Part shown: positions 44,048 to 56,574 of the stretch, one piece after another
Position numbering within the stretch: the stretch's first letter is position 1
Layout of the letters: each line of letters starts with the position of its first letter
Assembly: GCF_963169125.1 (NCBI RefSeq)
Contig: NC_084801.1
Span: 111,937,061-112,001,060, forward strand
From: Humulus lupulus
Lineage: Eukaryota; Streptophyta; Magnoliopsida; Rosales; Cannabaceae
DNA: 64,000 nucleotides
Direction of reading: 5' to 3'
The notes under the pieces: generated by a model
Database searches by the model: none
Seen by the model: only the letters and a program-made list of their open reading frames with translations
Told to the model about the DNA's origin: nothing
Translations under genes and position numbers: made by a program

Positions 44048-45909
44048 TGTTAGAGAAACATTTAGAGCACGCAACAAAATCGGCATGGTAGGCCCATTGC
44101 TTATAATAACAACAACAATCAAAATTTTCATCACTCATATAAACAGTTTATATGAACAAGAAAACAATCCAAAAATATTAACATACAATATTATTATCCA
44201 TGCAACAAATATAGAAATATACAATATATATATATATAACATATAAACACAAAAATTCGAGAACATATAAACAATTACATATTTAAGTCTATCAAGTATC
44301 CTTGAGTCTTTTCGTATTTTATCATCGATCTTTCTATCCAAAGCTTTGAGTACTCAAACCACGATCTTCCGGAGTGTTCTCTACACCTCAAGATGTGTGT
44401 GGGCACATTGAGAACAATGGTTTGCAATTTTAGGAATCAAAAGTATTTCTCAATGCATGAGAACTTGGATAATTGTTTGAGAATGGCTAGAATAAAGAAG
44501 AAGAAAGAAAAAAGTTTTTGCCTGACAAAATCTCTGAGAACAATTATAAATTGTGTATTGTATTGTATTGTATTGTTCAATGTTGTTTCTTCTATTTATT
44601 CTATATCATATATATAGATGTATTCCTATTACCTTTTTATTTTTAATAATAATATCATAATGATGATATGATTTGATTTAGGTAAATATCTAACTTACCA
44701 AATTGGAAAATCTATTTTAAAATTATTAAATAAATAAAATAAAAACAACACTAATACAATATCAGTGCAGTTGGTACACACATGGCACAATCCTTGGACT
44801 GTGTCATGCGTGTATTGCTATATCCCTTTTCAGGGATATTGCATTTTCCTTTTATTTAATTATTTAATTAAAATAAACCTTCCACAAAATAAGGTGTTAA
44901 TCTTTTTAAGGAAAATATGTCAGCTATATTTCAAAATTTAAATTTTCAATTCAAAATTCAAATTGATGATCATCATTATCATAATCTTTTAAAATTAAAT
45001 AAATCAAAACTTATTTTTGACATACTAATTTTATTTTCTCCCACTCAAATAAAATACTTTTTTTTTAAAAATAATTTATTTATATATATGAAATTCGAAA
45101 TTTACATATTTAAATTAATAAATATATTTTAAAAAATTAATAATTAATTAGTCAGTTTCAATTATCATATAATTGCATACTTGACCTGAAAAATAAAATT
45201 CTTGTCAAATTCTCAAATTACAGTTATACTATTGTATAAACTCTTACCTTGATATGGTGTTGATAAGACCACCCTGGGGACCTGTGGACCTATATTATCA
45301 AGCTCCAATTAATATTACATTATTAATCAAAGCTCTTTGATTAAATAATCACACTTATTAATCTCATGATTACTCCACTATAAATATGAGATTGAACTCT
45401 TGATAATTACAGACATATAGGAGTACTTTATAAAGAATAAAGTGTCGATTGATATAATCATTACATACAACATTAATCCTCTATTAATGATTCATAATTA
45501 AAAGGGAATGAAATAACCGTTTAACCCTTTTAGCTACATCTTGTTCCTAGAGTTCAATATATCACTATATATAAAGTACATCCACTAAAGTGTCCTAGTA
45601 CACTAGTAATCCGGATCTAGGTAACATGTATTCATAATACTAGTGGACCGTACTAGCTGTAATTAATCTAAAGATTCCATAAGTTTATTTTACTGCGAAC
45701 TGTTTTAAGTTTATTATCTTAATCTCGATCCTCTCACAACTATATGAGATTAAGACCACGTAGATAAACTTTAGAATTTTATGATATTTACTTAATATTA
45801 TCATATAATATCGCACATAGTTTATATCAATGTAATAATTCAATTAAATTATTTATTTCATTTATAACATTTGCCAACTATAATTGCTTTAAGGGCACTA
45901 TTCCCAACA
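44048..45909 (-). mobile_element. 3' LTR of a minus-strand copia element
   Basis: On the minus strand begins TGTTGGGAATAGTGCCC and ends ...TTTCTCTAACA, 1,862 bp. It is directly preceded (45910-45925) by a polypurine tract, so it is the 3' LTR and not a solo LTR. The flanking bases AAAAC (left) and ATCTC (right, internal) differ, as expected. It interrupts gypsy element 3 within RNase H. A (TATTG)n microsatellite lies at 44556-44575. Confidence 0.85.
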
Positions 45910-45925
45910 ATCTCCCACTTGCCCT
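45910..45925 (-). promoter_or_regulatory. Copia polypurine tract
   Basis: Minus strand GGGCAAGTGGGAGATT immediately before TGTTGGG: the AAGTGGGAGA-type tract commonly found next to the 3' LTR of plant copia elements. Confidence 0.82.
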
Positions 45926-48618
45926 AAAGCAAATTGAGACATCTCTTTTAATATGTCAGTCATATTATCTTGACTGAATTTGGCTAACAAAGTCTTTGTA
46001 ACAGTTTTGTGAGAAACTGTTTTGAAGTTATCTTCATGATCATTACATCAATTTTGTAAAATTGCCTTGAATTAAACGATACTTCATTTCATGTGCTTTA
46101 TCCTCTTATAATTTCTAGTTCTTCTAGAATACTTGTTTCTCTATTGCTTTTATAATGAGATACTAGTTGTTTATTCTAGCCTGAAACCTTTTCCAGAAAG
46201 ACAAAGAACTCAACTAAATCAAATAGCCTATTTTAACTACTCGTAGCTGTCACATTTTGGCTTTTGTGGTGAAACATACAAATCTGAAATGTTTAACACA
46301 TTTCTAGATTAATGTGTTTGTTCCACAGTTATGGAAGCTGATTTAAAATCAGTTCATCCTTTGGGATATTTAGGACTCTGCCTAAATGCACATACATATA
46401 ATCTCTATTATATTCAAGATACTCAAAATTAAGTCCTTATAATTATTCAATAACTCAATCCATCATTGGATTGACAACTGCTTACTATTCCCACCAGTTA
46501 ACAAATGTCAATTTGAAAATATAACATTCAATACATTAAACAGTCTATCATTGAGTTGTAGAAATAATTGTCTCATGTCCTCTTTTCTACTAAAAGAATA
46601 AATGGACATTTATTATTTAGATAATACATTCTCCTTACTGGGAAGGAAAAAAGCCTTTCTTGGATTTTGTAAGCTAAAGCATTTAAGCTTTTCATCTATA
46701 TAAGTCGCTTGAGACAGTGCCGGAGGATTATTCTTTCAATCTCTATAGATTTGAATGTAAACAACATTCTTGACTTTTCTAAATCTAATATTTAGAAACA
46801 TTCAGCTAACCATTTATTTTCTATTGATGACATCTTTACATCATTCCCAGTAATTAGAATGTTTTCAATATTAAGAATAAGAATCACAATAGAATCTTTC
46901 TGATCGAGATCTTCAAATGTCAACCATTTAGTAAAGACTACTTAGACATCCATTTAAATTAATATCATGATCCATGCATAAAACAATGGATAAGAGTATG
47001 TAAATAGATTTAAGTTTGGTTACAGTAGAAAATATTTATTTAAGTAATAAATTCATCAGTCTGCTCATAACTTTAGGCCATTAACCTATCTTTGAATAAT
47101 TTGTACTTTCCATTGTTCTCCTCTTCATCAGGAATATTCTGTTTCAAATAGAAGTTCAATAAACTTTAGTTGGATGTTCAAGAATCCAGATAATATAGAA
47201 TTCCAAATTCCATTTCTAGATTCATGGTGTTTCAACCATTGTTCTCCATAAAAACTTTCTCATTTCATATACTAGTATGTGAATGAAGTATATTTAGTTG
47301 TGTTACACATAATTTAAATATCTTTACATTTGTAATAGAGTAGTTACTAACTAACACTCCCACTACAACAATGCTTTACATAATTTGTGATATTCTTTAG
47401 TTTTATCATTATTTAATTATCAGTAACTTGCTTACTTGACTTGTAGTCATTATTTCTAGTACAACTTAACTAGAAAATATAGTGAGTATAATAATCATGG
47501 TTCATTAAAGTAGGATTAAAGAGATACAAACTCTTTTGTAATCTTTTATGATAATTAAACTGTTTCGCTAAATGACTTCATGGAAAATTTTCAATTTATT
47601 CACATAACCACTTGTGAATCCCAACTTCTTAGTCTTTGATGTTGTACAATCAAATATGTACAGAGTATAACAAGTGTTAAAATTATAAAAATAATAAAGA
47701 CAATAATGACTTCTCATTATTTATTTAATCTTATCTAATATGATTATATTCTATTTCCAAAATACTAATTTTGCTTAGCATTCTAGTTGTATGTGAGTTG
47801 GGTTTGAATTCAAATTTCACATGCAAATTACTTGAATTCCGAATTCAAGTTTAGACTTCCTTTTGATCAGATTAAACAAGTCTCTAAGTAACTTTACTTT
47901 GAATGTTGCATGAAAATTTCTAGAGATTTTCTTTGCATTAATCAAAGTTAAACATATCTAAAATAATTGTCAATCAATATTAACTTACTATTTATTATTT
48001 CTTTTAGTTGTGAACATTAAATGGTTCAAAATACATCTCTATGGTTTAGCTAAATGATTATGTGATTTTTGAGCCTTTATTAGATAAAGGACTTTTGGTT
48101 AACTTTAAGTAACAGACTATACAAATAGGGAGAGTAGCATTGAACGGTTGCAACAAAAGACTGTCATTTATTTGTTTTATGTGTCTAATTAATTACAAGC
48201 CAATCTCAAAAATAATTCACATACATGTTTCACTTAATTGTTGTTAGAATAAGATGTCTTATTAAATCTATGGTTTGCACAATAGTCCATAATTATTATT
48301 TATACTCATTGATGAAATAGGTGGAACAAGTATATTTCAAAAATAACAATTGACTTTACTATTCAAAAGAATTACTAAACTTGTTCATTCATCAAATAAA
48401 GGAATCTAAAACATTGTTTCTAGAAATAATTCGAGAACTACTTTAAAGAAAAAGAACTTAATACATAGTTGAAAATGAAAAAACTAATATTCATGTCAGT
48501 TATCTCTTGGTTTACCAATCTGCAATCCTTTTCTTGTTTCTCTTTCACATTCTTTTATTTTCTTGTATAATGCGTTCCTGAAACAAGACAAAATATGGTG
48601 GCATAAAAATTGAATCAA
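45926..48618 (-). pseudogene. Decayed copia pol (RNase H, RT)
   Basis: No long open frame remains, but the minus strand retains copia RT marks: about 46900-46836 reads ILNIENILITGNDV where active elements have YVDD(M/I)L(L)-GND, and 46730-46660 reads PPALSQATYIDEKLKCF, similar to the LSQ-YI-KIL-RF segment. RNase H is expected at about 46600-45930 and is only faintly visible. With 3.1 kb between the 3' LTR and the gag start, part of pol, probably integrase, is deleted. Confidence 0.6.
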
Positions 48619-49047
48619 CTATTCAAATATATTAAAAGGAGATGAGAAAATCATATTTACCCTTTCTACTTGCAAAGTTCTTAAGTGATCAAAAGAATAT
48701 CTTTTGATCATTTCCCGTATCTCGTATATTGATGTAAGGTTCACATATCTTGATTTAATATCGTCAGGCACAGTCTTTAATATGCAATGACAAGCCAAAT
48801 AATTAGACCTCATCCAATTCGCATATTTTTTATGACTACCATAAAAAGATAAAGTTGATGGCTCATCTGAAGACACATCAATGATTGCATCATTCACTTT
48901 TAGTTTACTCAAAATTATTTGTATGTTTCTGTACCAAACATCTAGATTGTTAAAGTCTAAATGAAAAGTTCTAAGGTGCCCATCATGAGGATTCACTGGT
49001 TCTTTCATATTTTGAGGTTCTTGATTATGATTAAGAGAATTCATCAT
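48619..49047 (-). pseudogene. Copia gag N-terminal part
   Basis: A 142-codon open frame starting at MNSLNHNQ; it contains FNNLDVWYRNIQIILSKL and NWMRSNYLACHCIL, then YEIREMIKRYSFD and LRTLQVERVN, the pattern of copia-type Gag (UBN2-like). It is cut off after FNIFE, where later Gag and protease would follow. Gag forms the particle; this is only its first part. Confidence 0.72.
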
Positions 49048-49990
49048 TGTTACTAGAAATAAATAAATAAAATTTAATGAGTTAAAACATACAATAAATA
49101 TTAGATTTTATTTGGAAAAGTAAATATGATGCATGAATGCAACATATAAAAACTCATAAAAATATATACTAATCCACGATAAATTAATTTGAAAAGTTAA
49201 TGGACAGCCTTAGGGTAGGTCACACTAACTCCAAATTAATTTTGAGAAAATCTCAATTTCATAAGTGAAAACTTAAAAATGCATTTTTCTCTTTTGACTT
49301 ATGATCTACCGCTAGTTTGTTCAAGATGCACTAGTCGTGCTCGAAAGCCTAGATACACCTTTGGAGTGTAACCCATTATTTTCAATCAATGACTTTACTC
49401 AAGAGTGTGCCTTAGGGTCAGTCAAACTTGGAATACATCACTAATTATATTCTCATAAGAGAAGTCAACCTTGAGATAAAATAGACATATTCAGAAGCCT
49501 TTCCTTAGGCCGCAAACAGAGGCGACACAAGGCCCTTCCTATGCCTCTCGCCATTCAACCAATAATGGAGACCATGAGACTTATTGTCATAAGTCCCTGT
49601 CCCACTCATTATTTTGGAAAAGTGTGTGTTTTCACAATATCAATATTTTTAATTTATTCGTAAAAATAAATTTAATTATTTTTACCAAATTATATTTTAA
49701 TAAATACTAATCCAATTAAGCAAAACAAAACAAAATTGTGCCCTTAATTCTAATTCTAATTTTTCTTTAATTAAGAGAATATCATTTTTATTTTAATAAA
49801 ACATTTTTCCTTACAACAACAAATTAAACAACTTTAATTTTAATTTACCATCTTAACTAATTAAGACTAAATTTATTATTATATGAATTATCAAGTATAG
49901 ACATATAACAAAATATTATAGGACATTCATAATACCATGTTTCTACATGAATGGAATGCATGCTAGTTGCATACTATATGGGTATATGAA
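49048..49990 (-). other. Copia leader, first part
   Basis: Non-coding sequence upstream of the copia gag start (minus strand), with motifs of a long copia leader (GGTTACACTCCAAAGGTG near 49353-49370, CACACTCTTGAG). No primer site is found. Interrupted at 49990 by a gypsy solo LTR; it resumes at 52308. Confidence 0.5.
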
Positions 49991-52302
49991 TGTAACGACC
50001 CAAAACAACTAATATGGCTTAAGGGCCTTGATTAGTGTGCTGGGAGGGCATAATTGGTTTATGTGTGAATTTATTAACGTGTGATTATATGATAAACATG
50101 CTTGTATGGTTATTTGAATTTAAATGTGATTATATGTTATATTTGTGAGAACCACATTATTATGTGGGTAAATCTGCAGCGTGCGACTCGAGGCGATCCT
50201 AGGGAGCTAGTTAGCGGGAAAGTCACAACGGGGCTCAATACCTGACTTGGGGTAAGTCAAGCGGTATTTTGGGTATTAGATGATTATATGGTATATCGAG
50301 TTATGGAAATAAATAATTGGAGATATATTTGAGGTTAGGAAGCTTAGGCGGGAATATTGGGGAATTTTACCATTTTTCCCTCGGGGACGTTTTTGGTACC
50401 CTGAGCCCCAGGATTAACTTAATTACCTAAGGATAGACTAAGTAAAAACCTCAGAACTTGGTGGAAATATAGGAACCGACTCTCCCCCCTCTCTCTCCTT
50501 CTTTCTTCTTATTTTTCAAGGAAAACCACTAGAATCTAAGAAACTCAGCTGGAAATTATGTGATATGAGCTGAAGTTTTGAGGGATTAGCTAAGCTCTAG
50601 CTAAGGGAACTTCACCAAGACTAAGGTAAGAACTGAATTACACTCTTGATCATTAGAATTTTGTGTTTTGTCTGGGTTCTAATAGTGGTTGTGGTTTTGA
50701 AATTTAAGGACTGAATTGAAGCTGAAAAGCTTGTGTATTAGCTCAGAAATTGTTAAGGAAGTGGTTCATCAAAGAAGGTAAGCTTCAATTCATAATTTAG
50801 AGTTTAAATTCTGAGTTTGCATGACTAGTTTTAGAGTTTTTGAGCTACTGGGTTTCAGAAATCAAATGGGATTTTAATGAGTTTTTAAGCTAGGTTTTTG
50901 TTGGATGACGTTGCTATATTTGTGTTAAATGTCTTGTGATCAATGGGTTTTGGAATTAGGATGCTTTGGGGTGGTTTTGAGCAAGGTTAGGTTGTTGTGA
51001 ATGGTGGATTTTTTGGGCACAAAGGGTTGGGTCGTGGCTCTGTTCTAGAGTGTCGTAGCCCTGCGAAGAAAGGAGGATCCAAAGAGGCTCTGCAGTGGGG
51101 AAGCGTCGCAGCGCCACAGGGCAGGGCCGTGACGCGTGTTTGTCTTCAGAGAGGCCTAGCCTCTGTTTCAGGGGTGGGCTGCGGTTGGGTTTCAAGGGTT
51201 GTAGCCCTTTAGGATATTTTTGGTCTTTTGGAAGTTTTCAGCGCGGGAACCTAACCTATGGTGCTCGGAATCGATTCCACCACCGTGTTTGGTGGAATTC
51301 GATGTCCCGGTAGCTAGAACTCCATCCGAAAATATTAACGCGATTATTAATGGTACTCCCTATCTTGGTTGTGACTTGGTATTAAGATAGGGCGCGGGAA
51401 GCGGATTGTGCACGAGAGGCGTCGCTCGTAATCAGAAAACTTGGAAATTAAAGGTAAGAAAACTGCACTAGGTTGTGGATTTATAATGGGACTAAGGGTT
51501 CCCTATTTTTTATGCTTTGTAAAGGATGGTATTATGCCATGTAAACTGTAAACCAACGTCCTAAGAGTGCCGAAGTTTACACTAGCACATAGGGCGCGGC
51601 TCGGCCACTGGTAGCTGAGGACAACTTATTATGCACTGAGCTTGGTTTAAGCGGGCCGGAGTCAGTGGGGTAACCAGAGGGTGCGACCTAAGGTGTCGAC
51701 CCTGATTATTATGTGATTTGTTTGTTATTATTGATTGGTGGATTGTTATGCTGTATAGCTGGGTGATGATTAGCTGATTCTTTGGTTGAATCTTCATGCT
51801 TTGTGATTATTGTGGTATGTTAAGTGTATGAACATGCTTAATAGGGTTATTCAACTGTTATCACTGCTTGTTATAAGATGTTATGTTTTTTTGCTGGGCC
51901 TTGGCTCACGGGTGCTTCGTGGTGCAGGTAAAGGCAAGGGCAAAATTGATCAGCCCTGACTCGGAGGGCTCTAAGAGCAGAATGTACATGAACAGCTGCT
52001 CAGCAGCCACGGTTAAGGGGAGATAGGGACAGGAGAACCATAAACATCTGTTTTGCCTTTAGAAAGGCTGGTGGTTGTTTGTATACTGGAAATTTTGTAA
52101 ACAGATTTTTAAATGCTATTTCTTTTGGGATCCCATGTGTAAATGTTTAATTATATGGAAAGTATCTTTTGAGACCAAAACCTTTTAACTCTAGCACATT
52201 AATGACTTTAGAAATCACATTTTTAACTGGTTGGCTTTATTAGCAAGTCCTGCACCTTTACAAATACACAGTGTAGCGGTCTTGGCTGTCCAGGGCATTA
52301 CA
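49991..52302 (+). mobile_element. Gypsy solo LTR in the copia leader
   Basis: Begins TGTAACGACCCAAAAC, ends CAGGGCATTACA, 2,312 bp, flanked by a perfect ATGAA duplication (49986-49990 and 52303-52307). It belongs to the same LTR superfamily as elements 1 to 4. No internal sequence or primer site follows, so it is a solo LTR. Frames inside (50956-51313) are not genes. Confidence 0.93.
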
Positions 52303-52307
52303 ATGAA

Positions 52308-53161
52308 TGACATGTTATAATGCATGAAAAAATATTAAACATTGTAATCACATTCAAACATTTATAATAAATAAGTAAAAGCGGATACGGTCACTTTTGG
52401 GTATTTCTAGAAAAATTACAACACTTGCAAAAATATACATGAAAATAAATATAACCTAGACTAACTAAGGCGTGGTAAATAGCACTTTGATCTTCAACCT
52501 TGAGATGTAGTCTTGTTGAGCCAATGCCACCCTTTTCCATATCCATTTTGAATTATACAACTTTTTTTAATTATTTTAAACAAACTTTTAAAATAATTAA
52601 ACTTTGGGTTTTAACACCCAAACGTTTCTAAGTCCTAATTTGAATTTGGGTGATTTTATTCAAAAAATAAAATTAAACAATTTAATTTTAATAAATTAAA
52701 ATTCAAGATAATTTTAATTTTGGATATTTCAATTAAAACAATTTTAATTATGGAAGATAACAATTAAAACATTTTTAATTAAGGAAAATAATCAACATTA
52801 TTTCAATTAAAGAAATTTCCAAATTAAAAACATTTCAATTCAATTTCTGATTTTTTATTAAATGAATAATTAAAATAATTATGGTTACAACACACTAGGG
52901 TTTGTTAGATACAAACCCTAGGTTGTACTAAGGGTGCGGCGACTGGAAGAGGCTCGGTTGGGCGTAGGGGCGTGGTCCTGGTCCTGGAAGAGGCACCAAA
53001 TTTTTTTTTTTAGTTATTAAATTTTGTGCTTTATTTTATTTAATTGTTTAAATATTGTGAATTATTTTATTTGTTTGTTTAAATTAATTGTTAGAATTGT
53101 TTGGTAGAATTTTTGTAAATTTAATTGTTCATTGTTATTTTTTTAAATGTGAATTATTGAG
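52308..53161 (-). other. Copia leader, second part, and AT-rich sequence
   Basis: Continues the AT-rich sequence interrupted by the solo LTR; contains many AATTTTAATT-type runs, one GC-richer patch at 52920-53000 and 11 T at 53001-53011. I find neither the expected 5' LTR nor the primer site of the copia element before the LINE begins at about 53162, so the copia element appears truncated. Confidence 0.42.
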
Positions 53162-56100
53162 CTTTTTTATCAGAAAAAAGAATATATTGCTCAAAACAAA
53201 TTAACTACCAAAAGCTCAAAAACAGAGCTACCAAGAAACCTAATTACAGCTTCCTAACACACTCAGCAAGTGACCGATTCTTATCCAGTAATTTTCGACT
53301 CAATATACTAAGTAATCTAGCTTTCAATCCCAACTTAATCATACAATCTATACAATGAGCTGAGAAAGAACAATGAGCAAAACTACAAGAGTTTCTGTTA
53401 AACCAAATACAATAGACAGCAGTTACCAAGGAGGCTACAGCAATGCGTTGCATTAAGTCTTTAGGCTTCCCTTCTAACAAATTCTTCCAATCTTCATACT
53501 GCACTGGCCAAATAGCAGGACCTAACCAAATTTTAATCAACTCCAAAACTTGTTGAGAGAAGATACAATCAAAGAACAAATGCATATGAGTCTCCTCAAC
53601 TCTCTCACAAACCGAACACAAGGATAATGCAACAGAAATCTGACAATGCACCAAATTGTCTCTAGTCATCAGATGACCAAGGACCTATTTCCATAATATA
53701 AAATGATTCTTGGGGACAGTAAGTCTACACTGGACAACCTTAGCAAAAGAGATCGGGTCCCTCTGAAGCCAACAACTATACAGAACCTTCAGATTTAGCT
53801 TACCATTCATAGCCGAAGCCTCCAAATCCTCTTCAGAAAACATCTCTTTCAGATAGCATAATTTTTCCAATACCAACTAACATCTGATTTTAATGTATAA
53901 TTCTAGAAAGATTGACCTTTGAGATAAAGCTCATCAATCCACTTAACCCATAACACATCTTGTTTAGAGGAGAAAGCCCAAATAAATTTGGCGAATAAAA
54001 CTTTGTTCCACTTAGGCCCCTCCTTAAAACCTAAACCACCCATAGTCTTAGGAAGACAAACCCGAGCCCAAGAAGAACAATGGAACTTGCTGCGATTGCC
54101 CTTGGTTCCCCATAAAAAGTTAAGACACAACCTATAAATTTCTTGAATGACACTCTGAGGCAAAAGAAGATACTCATCCAGTAAGACCGAATTCCCAGCA
54201 AGACAGAGAAAATCAATTGAGTTCTTCCAGCAAAAGACAAGTGTCTACTCACCCAAACATGGAGCCGATTCTGAATCTTCTTAATAATCTCACCACAATC
54301 AGTTGCCTTCCATCTCATAGGACGTAGCGTAACACCCAGGAACTTTAAGGGAAAAGTACCCCAACTATAGCAATATAACTCAGAATATTAGTCTTCACTT
54401 CAGCTGACATACCTCCAAAGAACACTTGGGATTTATTCAGATTAGCAGTCAACCCAGAACACTGACTAAATCTGGGAAATCCATCAAATAAGAGTTGAAA
54501 CGATCTAATATTCCCCTTGCAAAACAAAATAAGATCACCCACAAAACAAAGATTAACAAGTTGCAAATGTTTACACATAGGATGAAATCTGAACTCCCTA
54601 TGCTGAGAAACAAGCCTTAGAAGCCGAGTAAGATACTCCATGACAAGCACAAATAGCAAGGGCGAAATCAGGTCTCCTTGTCTTAAACCTTTTCTCCCAT
54701 CAAAACTCCCTTGTAATCTCCCATTCATCATGAGGGTATAAGATGTGCCCGTCAAACAAATCATTATCCACTGAATAGACCTTCATGGAAAACGATCTAG
54801 TATAACCATGAAGTAAATCTTGAAGAATTAAAATATTATGAGCCAACAATCTATTCTTTATGAAAGCTCCTTGGTTTTGATGGACAATCATAGGAAGAAT
54901 TTTTGTCAACCGAAAACAAAGCATCTTTGAAATACATTTATAGAGAGTATTACAACAAGCTATAGGTCTATAATCAGAAGCTTTAGCTGGAGAATCTACC
55001 TTAGGAATGAGAGATCAAATTGTCCTGTTCAGCTCAGAAGGAATCTCCCCACGCTAAAAAACTAACAAAATTGCCTCAGAGATTTCTTCCCCTATGTCCT
55101 TCCATAATGCTTTGTAGAAACCTGAGCCATACCCATCTGGACCAGGGCTCTTGATAGATGGGATACTAAATAAGGACTTCTTAACATACTTCTTAGTGAA
55201 AGGCTTAATTAAATCTAGTTGTTGCTCCAAAGTCAAAACTAGCCCCTGCTGGAAACAATCCTGATCAACCCGACTAGTTGTTGTACTAGACTTGCCAAGA
55301 AAGCCTTTGAAATGATTATAGAAATGCTCAACAACCTCAGCATAATTATCAATAATCTGGCCCTCATCATTCATATAAGAAGTAATCCGGTTACTAATTC
55401 TCCTCTGCTTTAGACTAGCATGAAAATAAGTAGTATTTTCATCACCAAATCGAAGCCAATTAATTTTGCTCTTTTGTCGAAGCAAGCTCTCATACATTCT
55501 GGACTTACAGCCAAAATCTAAATACGCCTCTTTCTCATCCTAGTGAAGAGTAGGCGAAGAATGATTCTGCTATAACAAGAGCTGGGCCTGCTCATAGTTA
55601 AGTTTTGCATCAGAAAATTGCTGAGCAACATCACCAACTTTCAGCTTATTAAACTGAAGTAATACAGGTTTATGCCTCTTTAATTTTTGAATAATCCGCT
55701 GCAACCCATAACCACCAATCGGACTAGACCAGTTACAAAGGACAGTACTCCAAAAATCCTTATGATTAGCCCACATATTAAAATATTTGAAAGGCCGAAC
55801 CCCTGAGAACTGAACTGGAACTGTTTTGATAAGGCAAAAACAGTGATCGGAAATAACATCCCAGTTATTACGAGCTTCAGACTCAGGAAAGGCATCAACC
55901 CATGGTTCATTTATAAAAATTCTGTCCAATTTTGAGAAAATTCAGGTTCCTTCCATTTGTTTATTTGAACAGGTATAATGAGAACCACTCGATCATAATT
56001 CTGATATCATAGCATAGGCTCTCCAAAGACGACTATCTTCCACTTCCAACTCAGAAACTGGCCTACCACCAATACGATCATCAAATTCAAAGATTGCATT

Positions 56101-56574
56101 GAAGTTCCCTACTACCAACCAAGGAAGAACTGAATACTCAATTAAGGCTAATTGAGTCCAAAGACCTTTCCTCTCCTCCACTAAATTCCTACCATACACA
56201 AAAGTCAAGCAAATTTTTTGAGAAACTCCCTTGATTTTCACCTCGCAATTAATTAGTTGGTCAACTGCCTGAATTACATTTAAAGAAACTATATCATCCT
56301 TCCAAACTAATAAAATCCTACCATCCACAATTAGGCTACTATACCAATTCCATCCCAAGAAAACAGTCCTCATCATCTCCTCAATTTTATTGCCTTTCAA
56401 TTTAGTTTCAAGAATAGCACCTAAACTAATTTTATTGAACCTACAAAAGTCTAACAAAGACCATTGCTTATTCCTTCTGTTCAAACCCCTAATGTTCCAA
56501 CACAGTAAGTTGCACCCTTCCATTAGAAGTCCAGACCTCTTGTTAACTCTTCTTTGAGACCTCCATATGATTTT
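53162..56574 (-). mobile_element. L1-type LINE, ORF2 part
   Basis: The 3' end lies at about 53162, with an A-rich tail on the minus strand (TTCTTTTTTCTGATAAAAAAGC region), and ORF2 runs from 56523 down to 53244. ORF1 remains at 61751-61466, displaced by the gypsy insertion at 56575. Unlike the LINE copies at 1541 and 29025 it carries the 5' half and lacks a C-terminal RNase H. Confidence 0.82.
53244..56523 (-). pseudogene. LINE ORF2: APE endonuclease, RT, zinc-binding end
   Basis: ORF2 starts MEGCNLLCWNIRGLNRRNKQ. Its endonuclease (56523-55570) shows WNIRGLN, AILETKL with the catalytic Glu, VVGNFNAIF (GDFN changed to GNFN) and VISDHCF with the SDH motif. 55497-55054 gives INWLRFGDENTTYFH and IKSPGPDGYGSGFYK. 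RT follows with NQGAFIKNRLLAHNIL (54924-54700), GRKGLRQGDLISPLLF and LCFVGDLILFCKG (54764-54345), the usual FADD reading FVGD so one catalytic Asp is lost. The end (53669-53244) has the zf-RVT pattern CSVCERVEETHMHLFFDC. About six stops or shifts split it. Confidence 0.86.

Noticed and set aside
44917..45132. Asn/Ile/Lys/Phe-rich frame
   Set aside because: AT-rich part of the copia 3' LTR; no domain.
53001..53011. T run as the poly(A) tail of the LINE
   Set aside because: LINE-like sequence begins only at about 53162; the run is in AT-rich DNA with no LINE homology between.
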